Shown here: positions 49,966 to 58,815 of the stretch, piece after piece
Layout: each line of letters opens with the position of its first letter
How positions within the stretch are numbered: the stretch's first letter is position 1
Origin: Clostridia bacterium
Lineage (GTDB): Bacteria; Bacillota; Clostridia; Christensenellales; Borkfalkiaceae
DNA length: 64,000 nucleotides
Direction of reading: 5' to 3'
NCBI GenBank assembly: GCA_017468085.1
Contig: JAFUJR010000030.1
Span: forward strand, 1-64,000
The notes under the pieces: model-generated
The model's database searches: none
What the model saw: the letters and a program-made list of their open reading frames with translations, nothing else
Told to the model about the DNA's origin: nothing
Position numbers and translations under genes: made by a program

Positions 49966-51069
49966 TTATAAATATTTTTTAACGATTTTCTGCATTTCAT
50001 CTAAATGCTTGATCATATCCAAACCCAACGCAAGCTGGCACTTTGCGCGGACGAGATTTTGATCGGGATAGTGAATTTTGAAATACTTATCGCCGTTGAT
50101 ATAATCGGTTAAGAAACGAACGCCGCACTCCAAAGTCATCGCAATTGCGCCAAGCGACAAGGAATCCTTTTCCGCCTGCGTGATGGCGTCTTTTACCGTG
50201 CTGACAAAGCCGCGCGTAAACGCCTCGAACTTTTGAATATCCAGCGCAACTTTCGACAAATCCTTTTCGTCCTCGTCGCAGGTAGAGCCCGCGGTACGAA
50301 TGGCGTCGCCAAAGTCAAAGGCAACCAAACCGGGCATGACCGTATCCAAATCGATAACGGACAAATATTCGTGCGTGTCCGCGTCGAAAAGAATATTGCT
50401 CAGCTTCGTATCGTTATGCGTTACACGCAAGGGCAAAACGCCCTCTTTTTGCAAGCGATAGCAACGCGTTGCAATTTCTTCTACTGCAAGATAGTCGTCG
50501 ATGACCCCTTGCACCTCTTTCACTCGCCCCTCTTCATCCGCCGCAATCGCATCGCGGAACGCCGCATAACGGCGCACGGTGTTGTGGAAGTGCGGGATCA
50601 CGATACACAATTTTTCTACGGGATAATCGGCAAGATAGAGTTGGAAACCGCCAAACGCCTTACCCGATTCCTCTACGACCTTCAAATCATCCGTCTTTTC
50701 AAAGCAAACGGAATCGTCGATATACCGACAGCAACGCCAAAAGCTCCCGTCCAACATACAAACGTAATATTCGTCGTCCTTCGTCTTTTGATAGTGCAAA
50801 ACGTTACGTTTTGCCGTGCCGAATTTGGCTTTGATTTTCGCACGGATATATTCCGTTACGGAGGAAATATTGTCCATTACCCCTACGGGATCGTGGAAAA
50901 CGTAGGTGTTTACCCTTTGCAGAATATAATCCTTCAATTCGCCGTCGCGCAGATAATAAACGCGGTACGTCGCGTTGATATGTCCGCTGTGAATAACTTC
51001 GTATCTTTGATATTCGCCTCGCACGTCAAAATGCTTACAAACTTCCAGAACTTGTTTTTCTTCGCTCAT
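49966..51069 (-). CDS. Sugar kinase-like phosphotransferase (APH fold)
   Basis: A 367-residue cytoplasmic kinase of the aminoglycoside-phosphotransferase fold. The Brenner motif is THNDTKLSNILFD (catalytic Asp), followed by the metal site VIDLDTVMPGLVAFDFGDAIR. This combination and the opening YEVIHSGHINATYRVYY resemble N-acetylhexosamine 1-kinase (NahK), which phosphorylates lacto-N-biose or mucin-derived GlcNAc/GalNAc at C1. NahK activity is inferred; no sugar nucleotide or phosphorylase gene is beside it. Its promoter at 51198-51226 gives a leader of about 120 bases. Confidence 0.78.
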   Translation of the reverse strand: MSEEKQVLEVCKHFDVRGEYQRYEVIHSGHINATYRVYYLRDGELKDYILQRVNTYVFHDPVGVMDNISSVTEYIRAKIKAKFGTAKRNVLHYQKTKDDEYYVCMLDGSFWRCCRYIDDSVCFEKTDDLKVVEESGKAFGGFQLYLADYPVEKLCIVIPHFHNTVRRYAAFRDAIAADEEGRVKEVQGVIDDYLAVEEIATRCYRLQKEGVLPLRVTHNDTKLSNILFDADTHEYLSVIDLDTVMPGLVAFDFGDAIRTAGSTCDEDEKDLSKVALDIQKFEAFTRGFVSTVKDAITQAEKDSLSLGAIAMTLECGVRFLTDYINGDKYFKIHYPDQNLVRAKCQLALGLDMIKHLDEMQKIVKKYL

Positions 51070-51197
51070 TTATCCGACCTTCTTATCCTTCCTCAATCAT
51101 ATATTGTGCTACGTTGGAGCATATTCATTTGTATGTAGTAAAATTAAATTATGTTAACTATTTGTCAATATCTTTACAAACACAATCTCACCTAATT

Positions 51198-51226
51198 ATT
51201 ATAACACTAATTTTTATTCTTGTCAA
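51198..51226 (-). promoter_or_regulatory. Promoter of the sugar kinase-like gene
   Basis: On the minus strand TTGACA (51221-51226), 17 bases, TATAAT (51198-51203): full consensus. Confidence 0.82.
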
Positions 51227-51305
51227 GGCGGTTTTCCAAAATTCCCAAATTTTAAGAAAAAAGTTTTCGCTACATTATTTTTTGCTTATCGAGCATACTT
51301 TTATT

Positions 51306-52184
51306 ATGCGTTTAACGAATTTTTTTACTTATTTATTATCCTTTTTCTTTTTCGCATTGCCCATGTGCGGTTGCCGAAAAATGTACTACGGCGCACAAAA
51401 TTCCATGCAAGAAAATTCATCGTCTACCTTGGAAAGCCCCGACTACGCCGAAACGGAAAGCTCGCCCAACTCCCCGCCCGCTCCGATTTTGCCTGCGGAA
51501 AACACCCCCTTTTGGAATATGGACGACGTGGACGTTTCCCGCATTTCTCCCACGCGAAAACTGATTGCTTTCAGTTTTGACGACGCCCCCTCGCGCACGC
51601 TTGAAAATATCATAGCCGTGTATGCGGCGTTCAACGAAAGCAATCCAGATTGCCCTGCCTACGCCACCGTTTTTTGCAATAGCGGGCGATTCGACGCGCA
51701 AACGCCCCACCTTTTAACTACCTGCCTTGCGATGGGTATGGAGCTTGGCAACCATACCCACTCCCATTTCGATTTGACCACGCTTAACGAAGCCGATTTG
51801 CTCGACGAAATCAACAAGACGGACGAACTGCTGTATGAAATTGACGGAAAAACGCGGCATTTACTGCGCGCGCCCTTTGGCAAAGCCAACGATTTTGTGG
51901 AAGAAACCGCGCCCACTCCCTTGATAAATTGGACGATAGACACACTGGATTGGAGCGGCGTTTCCGAGGACGCTATCTATCGCGCTGTATACGAAAACCG
52001 CTTTTCGGGCGCAATCGTACTCATGCACGACGGCTATAGGCACACCGTCGACGCGCTCAAACGCCTTTTACCCGATTTAAAAGCAGACGGCTACCAAGTG
52101 GTCAGCGTTTCACAGCTCGCCAAAGCGCACGGCTGCACTCTCCGCCGCGGAAGCACTTATATCCGCGCCCGAAAGCAAAATTAG
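51306..52184 (+). CDS. Polysaccharide deacetylase-family lipoprotein
   Basis: A 292-residue exported protein. The signal peptide FFTYLLSFFFFALPMCGC ends near a lipobox-like MCGC, so it is probably lipid-anchored. After a Ser/Pro/Glu linker (about 25-75) comes a NodB-type domain: FSFDDAPS (catalytic and metal Asp), NHTHSHFD (metal His pair), RAPFGKAND and LMHDGYRHT near the end. Such enzymes remove acetyl groups from peptidoglycan or chitin-like sugars in the wall. The ATG at 51306 matches the start of the signal peptide; the longer frame to 51114 does not. The Shine-Dalgarno sequence is weak. Confidence 0.85.
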   Translation: MRLTNFFTYLLSFFFFALPMCGCRKMYYGAQNSMQENSSSTLESPDYAETESSPNSPPAPILPAENTPFWNMDDVDVSRISPTRKLIAFSFDDAPSRTLENIIAVYAAFNESNPDCPAYATVFCNSGRFDAQTPHLLTTCLAMGMELGNHTHSHFDLTTLNEADLLDEINKTDELLYEIDGKTRHLLRAPFGKANDFVEETAPTPLINWTIDTLDWSGVSEDAIYRAVYENRFSGAIVLMHDGYRHTVDALKRLLPDLKADGYQVVSVSQLAKAHGCTLRRGSTYIRARKQN

Positions 52185-52271
52185 CGTACTAAGTAATATC
52201 TGCCCGTTAATCGGCTTATTCTGTATGCATTAAATCAAAACAACCCACCCGTGTACGCGTTGAACGCAAAA

Positions 52272-52302
52272 AAAGGCGCCCCATTCGGAGCGCCTTTTTT
52301 AT
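52272..52302. terminator. Bidirectional terminator between deacetylase and esterase genes
   Basis: The stem AAAGGCGC / GCGCCTTT with A and T tracts on either side. It ends both convergent genes. Confidence 0.85.
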
Positions 52303-53138
52303 TAATATTTTTCTTCCGTGTAACGGTGGAAGAAAATAGAACAATCCTCCACCCAACGGGATATACGCTTCAAATCCCAATGAGGATTTAAGTTGACTTC
52401 TTCACTTGCCGTTGACAAGCCGTGCACGCCGTCGGGATAGACGTGCAATTCGTAATCAATCTTCTTTTTTGCCAACGCCAACGCGTAACGTATCGCGTTA
52501 TCCGCAGGCACTGCGCCGTCCGTTGCCGTCGCCCAAATAAATGCGGGAGGGGTTTGTTCGTTTACCGCCTCGTTCAAATTCACCGTCTTATACAGCTCCT
52601 CTTTCGCTTCGTCCGTATAGCCGTTAAGCAAGAAATCGTAAGAGCTTACGTGCCCGTTTACTCTACTGACAACGGGATAGGAAAGTCCTGCCGCCGTAAG
52701 CTTACAATCCAGCGCAACGCCCGTTTTTTGAAGTATATTTTGATGCTCCACACAAAGATTGCCAACGAGGTGTCCGCCCGCCGAAAAGCCGACGGCAAAC
52801 ACTTCCTTGGGATTGACGGAAAACTCTTCCGAGTGCTTTTTAACGAAGTCCACCGCCGCCGCCAACTCGGTCAAATGTTCGGGGTAACGCACGTCCTCGC
52901 CCACGAGATAGGTCAAAATAAAGACCTGAAAACCTTTTGCTAAAAAGGCATGTGCAATCGGTTCGCCCTCACGTTTGCTCACCATACCGTAACCGCCGCC
53001 GGGCACTACGACAAGAGCAGGGCGTTTCCAATCGCCTTTATCGCCATTGTCAAAGGGATAATCCGCCGCAATACAATCCAATTCGCCTCCCTGTAAAAAG
53101 GGATATTCTGCCTTTAAATCAACTTTTTTCAGTATCAT
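52302..53138 (-). CDS. Alpha/beta hydrolase (esterase/acetylxylan esterase-like)
   Basis: A 278-residue cytoplasmic hydrolase. The oxyanion motif is VVPGGGYGMVSKREGEP (about 45-61), the nucleophile elbow GFSAGG (near 118), and the acid and His occur in TATDGAVPADNA and YPDGVHGLS. The combination matches the BD-FAE/acetyl esterase group of carbohydrate esterases. The substrate is unknown. It lies eight bases after the lysC stop and so probably shares its transcript. Confidence 0.8.
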   Translation of the reverse strand: MILKKVDLKAEYPFLQGGELDCIAADYPFDNGDKGDWKRPALVVVPGGGYGMVSKREGEPIAHAFLAKGFQVFILTYLVGEDVRYPEHLTELAAAVDFVKKHSEEFSVNPKEVFAVGFSAGGHLVGNLCVEHQNILQKTGVALDCKLTAAGLSYPVVSRVNGHVSSYDFLLNGYTDEAKEELYKTVNLNEAVNEQTPPAFIWATATDGAVPADNAIRYALALAKKKIDYELHVYPDGVHGLSTASEEVNLNPHWDLKRISRWVEDCSIFFHRYTEEKY

Positions 53139-53146
53139 ACGTTACC

Positions 53147-54472
53147 TCAATTAAAGAATTCCCGATAAATTGCTTGGATACAATCCGCGCAATCATCGTT
53201 TTCTACGCCAACGATAATATTCAGCTCGCTTGAGCCTTGATCAATCATATTCACGTTAATACCCGCGTCCGAAAGCGCTTTGAACAAACGCGCGGAAGTA
53301 CCGACGTTCTTCGCCATACCGTGCCCCACCGTCGCCACGAGCGAAATATTTTCGTGCGTGTAAATTTTATCCGGTTGCGCAACCTCTTTGATTTCTTGGA
53401 GGAGCGTTTCCAACGTTCCCTCCGGAAGATAAACGTTGTCGATAACCAAGGACATGGTATCGATACCCGAAGGCAAATGCTCGAAGGAAATGCCGTGCTT
53501 ACCGATGACGGAAAGCACTTTACCGACAAAACCGACCTCGCCGTTCATAAGCGATTTTTCTAAGGTGATAGAGGTAAAACCTTTCTTGCCTGCAATCCCC
53601 GTTACAACGTACTCACGCATATCGCGCGTGGAATGCTTCACGATGTACGTACCCGAATCTTCGGGGCGGAAGGTGTTGCAGATACGAATGGGAATCCCTG
53701 CGCTGCGGACGGGGAAAATGGACTCGCTATGTAAAACGTTCGCGCCCATGTACGAAAGCTCGCGCAGTTCTTGATAAGTGAGCTCGGGAATCCACTTCGG
53801 GGAATTGACAATGCGGGGGTCGCACACGTAAAACCCGCTTACGTCCGTCCAATTTTCGTACAACGAAGCCGAAACGGAGCGCGCCACAATCGAGCCGGAT
53901 ATATCGCCGCCGCCACGCGAAAAGGTGGCAACCTTTCCGTCTGCGCCCAACCCGTAAAAACCGGGAATGACCGCGCGCGTATAGGCAGAAAGCACCTTTT
54001 CGCCAAGCGCAAAGGTTTCTTCCTGTTTCAAAACGCCCTGCTCGTCAAATCGCACGAATTCGGTTGCGTCCACAAACGGCACGTCAAGCACAGCCGCCAT
54101 AATTTTTGCGGCAAAATATTCACCGCGCGACGCGGCGTAATCTCTGCCCGCGCCCTTTAAAATATTTTCTTCAACTTCCGACAAAGCCGCTTCCAAGCCC
54201 AAATCCTTACCGATTTCCGTTTGGATATTTAAGAAACGAACGCGGATTTTATCAAACACCTTAAAAAATTCCGCCTCGTCCCCCGCCTCCACGGCGTCCG
54301 AGCAAGCATATAGCAAGTCGGTTACTTTCACGTCGCCGCTAAACCGTTTACCGGGCGCGGATACGACTACGTAACGGCGTTCTTTGTCCGCATTGACGAT
54401 TTTTGCGACCTCTGAAATGGTCGAGCCGCTCGCCATGGACGTCCCGCCGAATTTACAAACTTTCAGACCCAT
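53147..54472 (-). CDS. lysC: Aspartate kinase
   Basis: A 441-residue enzyme that phosphorylates aspartate, the first step to lysine, threonine and methionine. The start KVCKFGGTSMASG (4-16) binds ATP, and the catalytic core includes GGGDISGSIVARS. Two ACT domains at the C-terminus (from about 300) bind the inhibiting amino acid. The frame extends to 54520, but AGGAG seven bases before the ATG at 54472 decides the start. It feeds asd-dapA-dapB at 9958-12744. No lysine riboswitch is visible before it. The acetyl-esterase-like gene follows directly. Confidence 0.95.
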   Translation of the reverse strand: MGLKVCKFGGTSMASGSTISEVAKIVNADKERRYVVVSAPGKRFSGDVKVTDLLYACSDAVEAGDEAEFFKVFDKIRVRFLNIQTEIGKDLGLEAALSEVEENILKGAGRDYAASRGEYFAAKIMAAVLDVPFVDATEFVRFDEQGVLKQEETFALGEKVLSAYTRAVIPGFYGLGADGKVATFSRGGGDISGSIVARSVSASLYENWTDVSGFYVCDPRIVNSPKWIPELTYQELRELSYMGANVLHSESIFPVRSAGIPIRICNTFRPEDSGTYIVKHSTRDMREYVVTGIAGKKGFTSITLEKSLMNGEVGFVGKVLSVIGKHGISFEHLPSGIDTMSLVIDNVYLPEGTLETLLQEIKEVAQPDKIYTHENISLVATVGHGMAKNVGTSARLFKALSDAGINVNMIDQGSSELNIIVGVENDDCADCIQAIYREFFN

Positions 54473-54627
54473 ACAAACTCCTAATTTACGCAAAATTCTC
54501 TCTGAAGCTTCTGATTTCAATTATACGATATTGATGATAAAAACAAGAAAAATTGCAAGGCAAAAGCAAATTGCTTTAATCCAAAATTTTGATACGAATA
54601 CGTTTTTTAAGAAGGTTTTAAATTTCA

Positions 54628-55545
54628 TTATCTATTCCCCCCATTGCGTTTTTTGTCCGTCGAAGGCAACTCGTTCAAATAATAATCCCTAAGCGCGTCC
54701 ATAATGTTATCGTAATCCGCATAACGGGTTACCTTAATATTATCGTCGTCCGAATAACGCGTTACTTTGCCTTGCTTTACAATCGAAATGATACCCGTTT
54801 CTTCCGAAACGACGATAGCAATAACGTTGGAAACCTCGGTGATACCGATTGCCGCGCGATGACGGCTGCCGAATTCCTTGGGATAGCTCATCTTCTGCGT
54901 CAAAGGCAAGAAACAGCCCGCCGCCTGAATTTTATATCCCTTGATGATCATCGCGCCGTCGTGCAAGGGCGAATTAGGGAAAAATACGCCGCCGATAAGC
55001 TGAGAAGAAACCTCTGCGTCAATCGCCGTACCGCTTTGCAAAACGTTTCTCGGTACGTTCCCTTTCGAAAGGACGATCAACGCGCCGACTTTATTTTTCG
55101 ACATATCCTGCAACGCTCTGTGGATCGCTTCAATGCAACGCTCCGTATCTGCCTGCGTGCGGATTTCCGTATTGCCGCCCGCCGCTCTTTCCGACGCGGT
55201 TTGTTTTGTCTTTTGTACGTCCCAGAAAATCTTCTTGATTTCCGTGCTGAACATAATCAACATGATCGCGGAAACGAGCAAAATATAGATAAAGAATATA
55301 TCCTTACTCATGATATCCGTTGCGATCAGGTGCAAAACGCCGCCGAGCCCAAGCGCTACCCAATACACGATCATAAGTTTCGTCGCGTCGTTATCACGCA
55401 AAATTTTGGACACGAAGAAGATGAGGAAGAAAATCATAAATATTTCCACCAACACCTCTACGATGCCCCAACCCTTGAAACTTTCGAAGAACGCCGTCGT
55501 TCCCTTTTGAATTTCCGACCACGATGCTAACAATCCCGTCGTCAT
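54628..55545 (-). CDS. cdaA: Diadenylate cyclase CdaA
   Basis: A 305-residue membrane enzyme that makes cyclic di-AMP, the messenger for potassium and osmotic balance in Gram-positives. Three N-terminal membrane helices (about 30-46, 56-76, 83-100) precede the DAC domain with DGA (196-198) and RHR (228-230), both intact. The C-terminal tail has a tandem repeat of 11 residues, KVTRYSDDDNI / KVTRYADYDNI (260-281). The partner cdaR and glmM genes, usual neighbours, are not present. It lies upstream of lysC on the same strand. Confidence 0.95.
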   Translation of the reverse strand: MTTGLLASWSEIQKGTTAFFESFKGWGIVEVLVEIFMIFFLIFFVSKILRDNDATKLMIVYWVALGLGGVLHLIATDIMSKDIFFIYILLVSAIMLIMFSTEIKKIFWDVQKTKQTASERAAGGNTEIRTQADTERCIEAIHRALQDMSKNKVGALIVLSKGNVPRNVLQSGTAIDAEVSSQLIGGVFFPNSPLHDGAMIIKGYKIQAAGCFLPLTQKMSYPKEFGSRHRAAIGITEVSNVIAIVVSEETGIISIVKQGKVTRYSDDDNIKVTRYADYDNIMDALRDYYLNELPSTDKKRNGGNR

Positions 55546-55644
55546 AGTTGCCTCCTCTTCCGTCTTGCCATCACGCGTATATGCTTGCGCGCGCGACAGC
55601 GGAACTCGTCATAATTATTATATTGCCTTTGTAAAATAAATGTT

Positions 55645-56655
55645 TTACCGATTTTTTTGCGTTTCCCCGAAGAACAAGCGCATCGTCGCCGTCTTAAACG
55701 CGCCCGACGGCGTAAGCATACCGCCTTTGATGCCGCTCACCGCCTCGTACACCGCTTGATAGGTGCTCAGCAGTCCTTCTTTAGAAAACTTTGCCGCTTG
55801 CTCGCGGTTTTTCTTTGCCGCGTACTCTTTAATGCCAAGCGTCGCCGCAACTTCCTTGTCGCTTCCCTTGCACAGAGAGGTTTCGTACAAGCCCTTGAAA
55901 TAGCTTACGAGTGCAGACAGCAACGCCGCCTCGTTAAAACCGCGCGTGGATAAATCCTTGACGATTTTCATATACTCGGAATAATTTTTCCGCGCCAACG
56001 CATTTGCAAGCTCGTAAATCTTATAATCGCTGTCGGGATATACCAATCCGTCCACGATTTCGTCCGTCAGCTTCGCCTCGCCCTGCGCCGCGCAGTAAGC
56101 GATGAGCTTTTCCGTTTCCTTGGCAATGCGCGACATATCGTTTACGCAATACGCCGCCAGCTTGCCGCAAGTAATTCCGTCCGCATATATGCCCGCGCGT
56201 TTGCAAGTGATAGATATCCAACGCTTGATCGTTTCTTCGTCCGAGCGCGCGCAGTCCACGTACGTAACGTTAGACTTTTTGGCAAGCGCCGCCGTCCCTG
56301 CTTTGCCTTTGCCCGTGTTGATGATAAGAAGCAAACCGCTTGCAGGCGGATCGTCGAATAGGGGTTTAAGGTAAGCGTCGAATTCCTTTTCCGTCGGGTA
56401 AAATTCCGTTACGCGCACAAAACGCTTTTGGGATATAAACGGAAAGCAGTACGCCGCGTCCGCGAGCGCTTTCATCTTTTCGCCCTTTAAATCGCTTCCG
56501 TCAAAGGACGCGTAATCTAAGGACGCCTCTTGCAAGAAACGAGCTTTCAAAAGCTCCTCGCCTTTTTCGCGGAAATATCCTTCCTCGCCCTCAAAAAGAT
56601 AGATAGGTTGCGCGCCGTTTTCATCGGTGAATTTTTTAAAATCAACGTATTTCAC
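55645..56655 (-). CDS. holA: DNA polymerase III subunit delta
   Basis: A 336-residue clamp-loader subunit that opens the beta clamp. It has the usual fold from YLFEGEEGYFREKGEELLK (about 18-36) with a degenerate nucleotide site, and SDYKIYELANALARKN in the C-terminal part. A GTG start at 56655 fits best (KYVDFKKFTD follows), with AGGGGG ten bases upstream; the ATG at 56742 lies in sequence without resemblance to the family. It follows comEC, a common order in Bacillota. Confidence 0.88.
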   Translation of the reverse strand: MKYVDFKKFTDENGAQPIYLFEGEEGYFREKGEELLKARFLQEASLDYASFDGSDLKGEKMKALADAAYCFPFISQKRFVRVTEFYPTEKEFDAYLKPLFDDPPASGLLLIINTGKGKAGTAALAKKSNVTYVDCARSDEETIKRWISITCKRAGIYADGITCGKLAAYCVNDMSRIAKETEKLIAYCAAQGEAKLTDEIVDGLVYPDSDYKIYELANALARKNYSEYMKIVKDLSTRGFNEAALLSALVSYFKGLYETSLCKGSDKEVAATLGIKEYAAKKNREQAAKFSKEGLLSTYQAVYEAVSGIKGGMLTPSGAFKTATMRLFFGETQKNR

Positions 56656-56804
56656 GCCAACGCCGCCCCCTTTGACTGCACGATAAAGGCGCAGTACCCT
56701 ATAATATATGTATATTATAGCATACTTTTTATCAAAAAGCAAGAGGATAAATTAAACTCTTTTCTATTTAACGAGATTTTTTGGAAATTCACCGCCCGTT
56801 TTCC

Positions 56805-58484
56805 CTAAATATTGACAATCAGCGTAACGGCGATAAAACCTACGGCGCAAAGCAAACAAAACCATTTGCGTTGCTTAGGCGTCAAATTCCATTTATCGCT
56901 TAAAAAGCTCAGCGCAAAATAATAGCACGCGAAAGCCCCTGCCGTGAGGGTTACGCCCTTGACGGCAAACGTTGAAAAATCGAACGCCTCGAATAAGAGC
57001 AGCACCGCCGACCACACGACGTTTGGCACGTAAAGCAAAACGGGCGCAACCGCAAGCGGCAATATACACGCCAACGCCGTCAATACGAGCAATATAGAAA
57101 ACACTGCGCTGATAAACGGCACGAAAAAGAAGTTGAGCAAAAGCGACCAACCCGACAAATAGCCGAACGTCTGCAACAATACGGGCGCGGCGGCGATCTG
57201 CGTCGCCAAACTCACGGACGCCAACGATACCGCCAAACGGCGAATTTTACCCAGAAACGTAACGCGTACGCCTTTCTCTCTTTCCTTTTCGTTCCCTGAC
57301 GGAAAGCCCGTCGACGGCGTGCATTTCGTTCGTCGCGCGCGTAGATGATTTATAATTTCATCGCAGACTTGGTTGCCCCATTTTTCCAAAGGCTTGTTCC
57401 ATAAGAAGATACCAAGACAAGCAAGGAAAGAGAGTTGAAACCCCGCTGAAAACAATTCGATTGGTGAAAAGATCAGAATAAAAATAGCCGCCAAACCGAG
57501 CGTTTCCAACCTATCTGCCTTCACGCCGATAAGCCTTGCCGCATACCCCGTCAAGCATAACGTAGTGGCGCGAAGTATAGACGCCGAAAACCCGCAAATG
57601 CCGCCGTAAAAAATCAATGTTGCCGCGACCAACAAAAAGCGGAGCAACTTGGGCGCGCGTTTTAGCCCCGTCTTAGAAGTCAACAACGTACAAAAACCGT
57701 ACAATGCGCCGACGTGCAATCCCGAAACGGCAAAGACGTGCGCGATGCCGCCGTAGCGCATATTTTCAAGCAAACCGCTTTCAATACCGTGCGTAGTCCC
57801 CGTCAGCACCGCCATCGCCACCGCCGCAGGCTCGTCGTCCATGCCGCGATATAACGCTTTTTCGATACGAACGCGAATGCTGCCAAAGAAATCAAAACGC
57901 CGCCCGACGACGACGCAGCTCTCTACGTCCGTCATTTTGTACTTGATACGCTCACGGACTGCATACGCATTAAAAGTTTCGCTTTCGTAGTCCGTCCCGT
58001 CCGTAGCAATCGTTCCGTCGAGCGAAACAACGTCAAAAAGGTCTACGTTTTCGCAAAAGGAAGTGGGCAGGTACGCGATGAGCTTAAATCTTTCCTCTTT
58101 TTCACCCACGGAAATATCCGATAAAACCAAGCAGGAATATACTCTCCCCACCGTCTTTTCTTCCACTACGCCCCGTACGGAATACTCACCCTCGTATACC
58201 GTCGCGCGTGTGTAGGCGCGCATCTGTGCACCAAAGCACGTAAAACCCAAAAAGAAAGCCAATAGGAGCGCAAAAACGGCAATCGACGTTTTTATTAACT
58301 TTTCTTTTCCGCAAAATAGAAACGGAATACCCAACCCGACAAGCAAAAACAACCACCACAACGATAGACGAAAGAAAAAATGCAGATAACAAAAGACGAC
58401 GCCCACGCAAAGCGACGCCGCCATAAAAAATACGGGGCGAAAATTGAAAAGTCTATCTTTTCCTTTTCGCCCCACGTGTTGCAT
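56805..58484 (-). CDS. comEC: ComEC/Rec2-family DNA-uptake channel, lacking the lactamase domain
   Basis: A 559-residue multispanning protein. N-terminal helices (about 15-70) are followed by the extracellular OB-like domain (DUF4131, about 75-190), then the Competence domain with TGTTHGIESGLLENMRYGGI and HVFAVSGLHVGALYGF near 235-262. Nine or so more helices end at DKWNLTPKQRKWFCLLC. ComEC imports single-stranded DNA in natural transformation. The full-length protein (about 750 residues) carries a C-terminal metallo-beta-lactamase domain that is absent here; a stand-alone protein of that type is at 29247-30278. holA follows. Confidence 0.88.
   Translation of the reverse strand: MQHVGRKGKDRLFNFRPVFFMAASLCVGVVFCYLHFFFRLSLWWLFLLVGLGIPFLFCGKEKLIKTSIAVFALLLAFFLGFTCFGAQMRAYTRATVYEGEYSVRGVVEEKTVGRVYSCLVLSDISVGEKEERFKLIAYLPTSFCENVDLFDVVSLDGTIATDGTDYESETFNAYAVRERIKYKMTDVESCVVVGRRFDFFGSIRVRIEKALYRGMDDEPAAVAMAVLTGTTHGIESGLLENMRYGGIAHVFAVSGLHVGALYGFCTLLTSKTGLKRAPKLLRFLLVAATLIFYGGICGFSASILRATTLCLTGYAARLIGVKADRLETLGLAAIFILIFSPIELFSAGFQLSFLACLGIFLWNKPLEKWGNQVCDEIINHLRARRTKCTPSTGFPSGNEKEREKGVRVTFLGKIRRLAVSLASVSLATQIAAAPVLLQTFGYLSGWSLLLNFFFVPFISAVFSILLVLTALACILPLAVAPVLLYVPNVVWSAVLLLFEAFDFSTFAVKGVTLTAGAFACYYFALSFLSDKWNLTPKQRKWFCLLCAVGFIAVTLIVNI
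58065..58077 (-). repeat. Near-exact dispersed motif (within comEC)
   Basis: Minus-strand CGCGTACCTGCCC, 13 of the 14 bases, coding AYLP in the same frame as the copy in the metallo-beta-lactamase gene. Confidence 0.6.
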
Positions 58485-58512
58485 TATTCTTATCCCCTAC
58501 CTTGCGCCAAAA

Positions 58513-58719
58513 TTAGTCTTCCAACCCTGCCAGATAATCGATACTTACGCCAAAATACTCGGCAATCAAAACCAAGTTCGAGAGCTTTGGTTCACGCTTG
58601 CCCGTTTCCCAAAAACTAATAATACCATGACTAACCCCAAGCTCATCAGCCAACCTTTCTTGACTTATCCCCTTTTCTTCACGCAAATCTTTAATTCTTT
58701 CCGCAAATTTCTCTTTCAT
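58513..58719 (-). CDS. Small XRE-family transcriptional regulator
   Basis: A 68-residue single-domain helix-turn-helix protein: ISQERLADELGVSHGIISFW with ETGKREPKLSNLVLIAEYFG. It is a Cro/CI-type DNA-binding dimer. The start at MKEKFAERIK (58719) is preferred to MWDNNC upstream. Like the XRE gene at 13672 it has no Shine-Dalgarno sequence and an A/T-rich GATAATAAT about ten bases before the ATG, so a leaderless mRNA is likely. Imperfect inverted ACAATT / AATTGT arms there could be its own operator. It lies 28 bases upstream of comEC on the same strand, so it may regulate that gene. Confidence 0.85.
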   Translation of the reverse strand: MKEKFAERIKDLREEKGISQERLADELGVSHGIISFWETGKREPKLSNLVLIAEYFGVSIDYLAGLED

Positions 58720-58815
58720 ACAATTATTATCCCACAATTGTAAGGGAAAAATGTTGTGCTGCCACTATAGTAGGGATATTAAGCAAAAGAAAAAGGCTTT
58801 TACGAGCCCTTTCTG

